Below, in pieces: positions 8,047-10,102 of a stretch of 10,102 nt of DNA. The stretch is from Nitrospirota bacterium. GTDB lineage: Bacteria > Nitrospirota > Nitrospiria > Nitrospirales > UBA8639. The notes under the pieces were generated by a model. The model saw only the letters and a program-made list of their open reading frames with translations. It was not told the DNA's origin and did not search any database. Each line of letters opens with the position of its first letter. Within the stretch, counting starts at the first letter, position 1. The stretch is from NCBI GenBank assembly GCA_003235785.1, contig QJYE01000178.1, positions 1-10,102 on the forward strand, written 5' to 3'. The translations under genes were made by a program, and so were the position numbers.

Positions 8047-8055
8047 GCCCGATAA
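8047..8055 (+). promoter_or_regulatory. Possible sigma-28 -10 element upstream of the fliA leader
   Basis: GCCCGATAA at 8047-8055 closely resembles the FliA (sigma-28) -10 consensus GCCGATAA. The matching -35 region (around 8028-8036, TTAATTCA) is poor against TAAAGTTT, so the call is tentative. If real, it would make fliA partly autoregulated and give a leader of about 120 nt before the riboswitch. No better sigma-70 promoter is visible; TAGGAT at 8167-8172 lacks a good -35. Confidence 0.25.
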
Positions 8056-8182
8056 CATCAGCACGAGCCAATACGGCAATGAGGAATTGAGAAAGAAGCA
8101 AGAGTGAAACCGTACTAAAAACCCCGGATTTCATGAACAAAAAATTAAGCCAAGAGGTGATCATTGTAGGATAAGTGGTTGA

Positions 8183-8290
8183 ACAGGTGACAAGGGCAAA
8201 CTATCCGCGAGGGTAGGGCGCAAAGCCAAGAGACCCTGAATGAGAATGATGTTCAGGGTTAGTCTGGTTACCGAACTGTATGTTGTCTGA
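8183..8290 (+). ncRNA. Class I cyclic-di-GMP riboswitch (GEMM-I) in the fliA leader
   Basis: The leader contains the conserved GEMM-I core. AGGGCAAAC starts it (8193-8201). Helix P2 is CUAUCC/GGGUAG closed by a GCGA tetraloop (8201-8216). GGCGCAAAGCC (8217-8227) joins it to P3, and GGUUACCGA (8266-8274) ends the core. P3 is ACCCTGAA/TTCAGGGT (8233-8259) with an outer AGAC/GUCU extension (8231-8234, 8262-8265) and an internal bulge. Aligned to the Vibrio cholerae Vc2 aptamer, the ligand-contacting bases are present: G20 equals 8196, the stacking A47 equals 8223, and C92 equals 8271. G at the G20 position predicts c-di-GMP; cGAMP-type GEMM-Ib RNAs have A there. P1 is the least clear helix: ACAG/CUGU (8183-8186, 8276-8279) or GACAA/UUGUC (8189-8193, 8283-8287). 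A terminator and fliA follow directly. The rest of the 449-bp gap (7918-8182) shows no supportable gene. Confidence 0.93.
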
Positions 8291-8306
8291 CGTGCGTTCG
8301 TTCATG

Positions 8307-8337
8307 CGCCCATTCCTCGGAATTGGGCGTTTTTTTT
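8307..8337 (+). terminator. Intrinsic terminator, expression platform of the riboswitch
   Basis: CGCCCATTCC (8307-8316) pairs with GGAATTGGGCG (8319-8329) in a stem with one bulged base; the innermost C-G closes too tightly to form, leaving a CTCG loop. Eight T residues follow (8330-8337). It sits between the aptamer and the fliA ribosome-binding site. Two possible antiterminator pairings involve its left arm: GGGCGC (8216-8221) in the aptamer with GCGCCC (8306-8311), and GUGCGU (8292-8297) with AUGCGC (8304-8309). If ligand binding frees the left arm, c-di-GMP would turn fliA off. Confidence 0.85.
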
Positions 8338-8350
8338 GGTCAGCATAAGA

Positions 8351-8358
8351 AAGGAAAG
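8351..8358 (+). promoter_or_regulatory. fliA ribosome-binding site
   Basis: AAGGAAAG lies 8 nt before the ATG at 8367, just past the terminator U-tract. It fixes the long form of FliA as the likely product and leaves 29 nt between terminator and start codon. Confidence 0.6.
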
Positions 8359-8366
8359 ACCAGAAT

Positions 8367-9245
8367 ATGGACGAACACAGCGATTCTTCACAGGGGCTAG
8401 GCGTTGAGTCAAAAACCGCGGGTTCTTCTTGTACGGCAACCAGGGCGCTGGAAGCACTAGGCGTCGAGACAGGGTATACACAACTTGATCAGGAACAAAT
8501 GATCGCGCTTCTCAACGAATTTCTGCCGATCATTCGTCGTATGGCCGGGGCGATGGCGCTCAAAAACCCATTTTCCTTAGACATTGAAGATTTGACGAGT
8601 GCAGGAGCCATGGGGCTCTTGAGTGCCTTGAAACGATACGATCCTACTCGGGACATTAAATTTCGCACGTTTGCGGAATATCGCATTCGCGGAATGATGC
8701 TTGATGAAATTCGTGCCATGGATTGGGTTCCCCGATCAATTCGAACTCGTCGAGAGCAAATTCGGCAGGCGATGAATGAATATCTACAAAAAAATGGCAC
8801 CTCGCCAACCACGGAAGAATTAGCGAAGACGTTAGGGATTCCTCAAAAAGAGCTTGAGGATGTCGCAGCCTCCGACCCAAGAATGTTAAGTTTAGATGAA
8901 CCGATTGGCTATGGGGATGACGGGTGTACGCTACGCGATGTGTTGCCGGATGACGATCATCAGGATCCCTTTGTGGCATGCGCCGATGCGGAAATGAAGG
9001 GCGCGTTGCAAGCAGCCTTGGTGACGCTATCGATACGCCAGCAGGAAGTCCTAGAACTCTATTACCATGTGGGATTGACGATGAAGGAAATTGGAGGTCG
9101 AGTGGGACTCACAGAGTCTGGTGTCTGTCGTGTTCATTCTGGGGCGTTGCGACAATTACGTGTGGAATTAGACGGCATTGAAAGCGGGGGACGAGTGAAA
9201 AGCCGGCCCAAAAACCTGCGAAAGCCGGAAGTGGTCCCTGCCTAA
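8367..9245 (+). CDS. fliA: RNA polymerase sigma factor for flagellar genes (sigma-28, FliA/WhiG family)
   Basis: FliA directs RNA polymerase to late flagellar, motor and chemotaxis promoters. Region 2 is seen at about residues 74-132, with DLTSAGAMGLLSALKRYDP, FRTFAEYRIRGMMLDEIRAMDW and the VPRSIR segment that marks the FliA/WhiG group. Region 3 follows (about 135-168, QKNGTSPTTEELAKTLGI). Region 4 spans about 215-266 with a helix-turn-helix (LTMKEIGGRVGLTESGVCRVHSGALRQLR). At 292 residues it is longer than the E. coli protein (about 239): there is an N-terminal extension of about 40 low-conservation residues and a basic C-terminal tail of about 24. The N-terminal extension contains two similar pieces (GLGVES, ALGVET), matching a 14-bp imperfect direct repeat in the DNA. 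It stands apart from other flagellar genes here. The leader riboswitch strongly suggests c-di-GMP control of its transcription. No anti-sigma factor FlgM gene is visible nearby. Confidence 0.93.
   Translation: MDEHSDSSQGLGVESKTAGSSCTATRALEALGVETGYTQLDQEQMIALLNEFLPIIRRMAGAMALKNPFSLDIEDLTSAGAMGLLSALKRYDPTRDIKFRTFAEYRIRGMMLDEIRAMDWVPRSIRTRREQIRQAMNEYLQKNGTSPTTEELAKTLGIPQKELEDVAASDPRMLSLDEPIGYGDDGCTLRDVLPDDDHQDPFVACADAEMKGALQAALVTLSIRQQEVLELYYHVGLTMKEIGGRVGLTESGVCRVHSGALRQLRVELDGIESGGRVKSRPKNLRKPEVVPA
8397..8470 (+). repeat. 14-bp imperfect direct repeat inside the fliA 5' coding region
   Basis: CTAGGCGTTGAGTC (8397-8410) recurs as CTAGGCGTCGAGAC (8457-8470), 60 bp apart and with two mismatches. 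The spacing is a multiple of three, so the encoded peptides are LGVES and LGVET. It suggests a small internal duplication in the N-terminal extension. Confidence 0.5.
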
Positions 9246-9246
9246 A

Positions 9247-9858
9247 TTACATATGGTGTTTGTTGAAAAATTCATGCCCGCCGATTGTGGCGACTTTTCG
9301 GTGTACTTCGGCCCAACGTGGGGCGTTGACTAACGTGGGGTTGTAGAAAAACACGGCTCCATTAACGACATTTCGCCCATCTTGCACCAATTCCCAGGCC
9401 AATAAACTTTCTTGCATTTTTTGATTCCCGGGGTCAAAGGTGACCTCTCCGGGTGAGCGTCCAATCCACGGTTCAAATTGTTTGGCTCGAAGGACCGTTC
9501 CCTTCACCGTTCCATCGCTATGATATTTATGGTTCATGCGATTGCGAATGACGGCTGCCACAGCCATTTTCCCGGCGAAACTTTCACCTCGTGCTTCAAG
9601 ATAAATTGTGAGTGCAGCAAGGATATCATCAGTATGGGGCGATGGGTGGGCAGATGGCTTGGGAGAAGAGAGAGAGAGAGCCATCCCCATATCGCTGGAA
9701 TTGGCGGGGGTCGGAGTTAACGGGAAAAGAAGGCAGAGAGCAAAGGCCCCGATGCCTATGACCGTGCTAAAATGTACTGATCTGAGAGGATGCTTCATTT
9801 GGGATGAACCTCGTGATTGAAAGGTTTGGTTTCTTTCTGTTGTTGAGGTGTCTGACAT
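9247..9858 (-). CDS. SleB/CwlJ-family cell-wall hydrolase (Hydrolase_2)
   Basis: This family includes spore-cortex lytic enzymes and related peptidoglycan hydrolases of non-sporulating bacteria. The domain spans about residues 77-200. It opens with ALTIYLEARGE, where Glu88 is the expected catalytic acid, and continues through MAVAAVIRNRM, the F.PW segment (FEPW 128-131), and GAVFFYNPTL and FFNKHHM near the end. The listed start gives 203 residues. A second ATG at residue 21 (9796-9798) starts MKHPLRSVHFSTVIGIGAFA, a basic stretch followed by a hydrophobic segment that makes a good signal peptide. A GAGG about 10 nt upstream supports it, and the first ATG has no clear ribosome-binding site, so the 183-residue form may be the true one. 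The predicted location is the periplasm. It is convergent with fliA, stop codons one base apart. A role in cell-wall remodelling or turnover is likely; a link to flagellar assembly is only a guess from position. Confidence 0.9.
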   Translation of the reverse strand: MSDTSTTERNQTFQSRGSSQMKHPLRSVHFSTVIGIGAFALCLLFPLTPTPANSSDMGMALSLSSPKPSAHPSPHTDDILAALTIYLEARGESFAGKMAVAAVIRNRMNHKYHSDGTVKGTVLRAKQFEPWIGRSPGEVTFDPGNQKMQESLLAWELVQDGRNVVNGAVFFYNPTLVNAPRWAEVHRKVATIGGHEFFNKHHM

Positions 9859-10102
9859 GTGCTGATGATGTAAGCCTATCCCTGCGGACCTGCTTCGAGG
9901 GGAAATCTTCGCAAGCGGTGTGCCATGGGCTTGTTTACGTATTCAACGGGTGGTCTTAGTAGAAGTTTTGATGGGTTTTTGTCCTTTCTGAAGGGGGTGA
10001 ATGCACGTTCTGAAGGGTCACGAGGTTTCTGGGAAAAGCATCCGTTGTCATTCACGACCAAGAGAGGTAGTGCAAAAGGACGAGATTCCTAAAGGAAAGT
10101 TC
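9859..10102. other. Upstream region of the hydrolase gene; no gene recognised
   Basis: I find no supportable gene here. The 61-codon minus-strand frame at 9876-10061 has no ribosome-binding site or recognisable motif and looks like chance. A 10-bp direct repeat TTCTGAAGGG occurs at 9986-9995 and 10008-10017, 22 bp apart (about two helical turns), and an imperfect palindrome TTCCTAAAGGAA lies at 10088-10099. Either could be a regulator site for the hydrolase or for a gene beyond the right edge; there is no further evidence. Confidence 0.35.

Noticed and set aside
8133..8174. A 13-codon frame (MNKKLSQEVIIVG) just before the riboswitch, as a possible leader peptide
   Set aside because: There is no convincing ribosome-binding site, no run of regulatory codons, and the riboswitch already explains the leader.
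8183..8290. cGAMP-sensing (GEMM-Ib) identity for the riboswitch
   Set aside because: The base matching Vc2 G20 is G at 8196; the cGAMP-type variants carry A at that position.
9876..10061. 61-codon minus-strand frame upstream of the hydrolase gene
   Set aside because: It has no recognisable motif or ribosome-binding site and ends before the hydrolase start; length is within chance.

Overview
The window looks like chromosomal DNA from a flagellated Gram-negative (diderm) bacterium of moderate GC content. The diderm call rests on LptF and LptG, which serve lipopolysaccharide export. The flagellar call rests on a sigma-28 (FliA) gene. A Nitrospirota-like or deltaproteobacteria-like source would fit the long NHL-propeller protein and the c-di-GMP-I riboswitch, but that is a low-confidence inference. 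I see no phage, transposon, CRISPR, tRNA or rRNA signal.

Layout, left to right. (1) Minus strand, 1-1705: the purine operon guaB-guaA. A good sigma-70-type promoter (1677-1705) precedes guaB (140-1600), and the first 28 codons of guaA (1-86) run off the left edge. (2) Minus strand, 1904-4849: a 981-residue protein with two six-repeat NHL blocks, two fibronectin-III-like domains and an Ig-like spacer. A perfect 13-bp hairpin lies just past its stop codon. (3) Minus strand, 5143-5548: a CspA-family cold-shock gene. Its roughly 150-nt leader contains a complete intrinsic-terminator-like hairpin with a U-tract between promoter and start codon, which suggests attenuation. (4) Plus strand, 5703-7917: lptF-lptG, the two membrane subunits of the LPS exporter. 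(5) Plus strand, 7918-9245: a 449-bp leader region and fliA. The leader holds a well-conserved class I cyclic-di-GMP riboswitch (about 8183-8290) followed by an intrinsic terminator (8307-8337) 29 nt before the fliA start. (6) Minus strand, 9247-9858: a SleB/CwlJ-type cell-wall hydrolase with a signal sequence, convergent with fliA and separated from it by one base.

The most interesting element is the riboswitch-terminator-fliA arrangement. It would let the second messenger c-di-GMP set transcription of the flagellar sigma factor directly, linking the sessile/motile decision to the late flagellar regulon by one RNA. The bases matching Vc2 G20, A47 and C92 are all present, which argues for c-di-GMP rather than cGAMP as ligand. 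The second is the csp leader, whose terminator could be read through by cold-shock proteins acting as antiterminators. The remaining genes are housekeeping.
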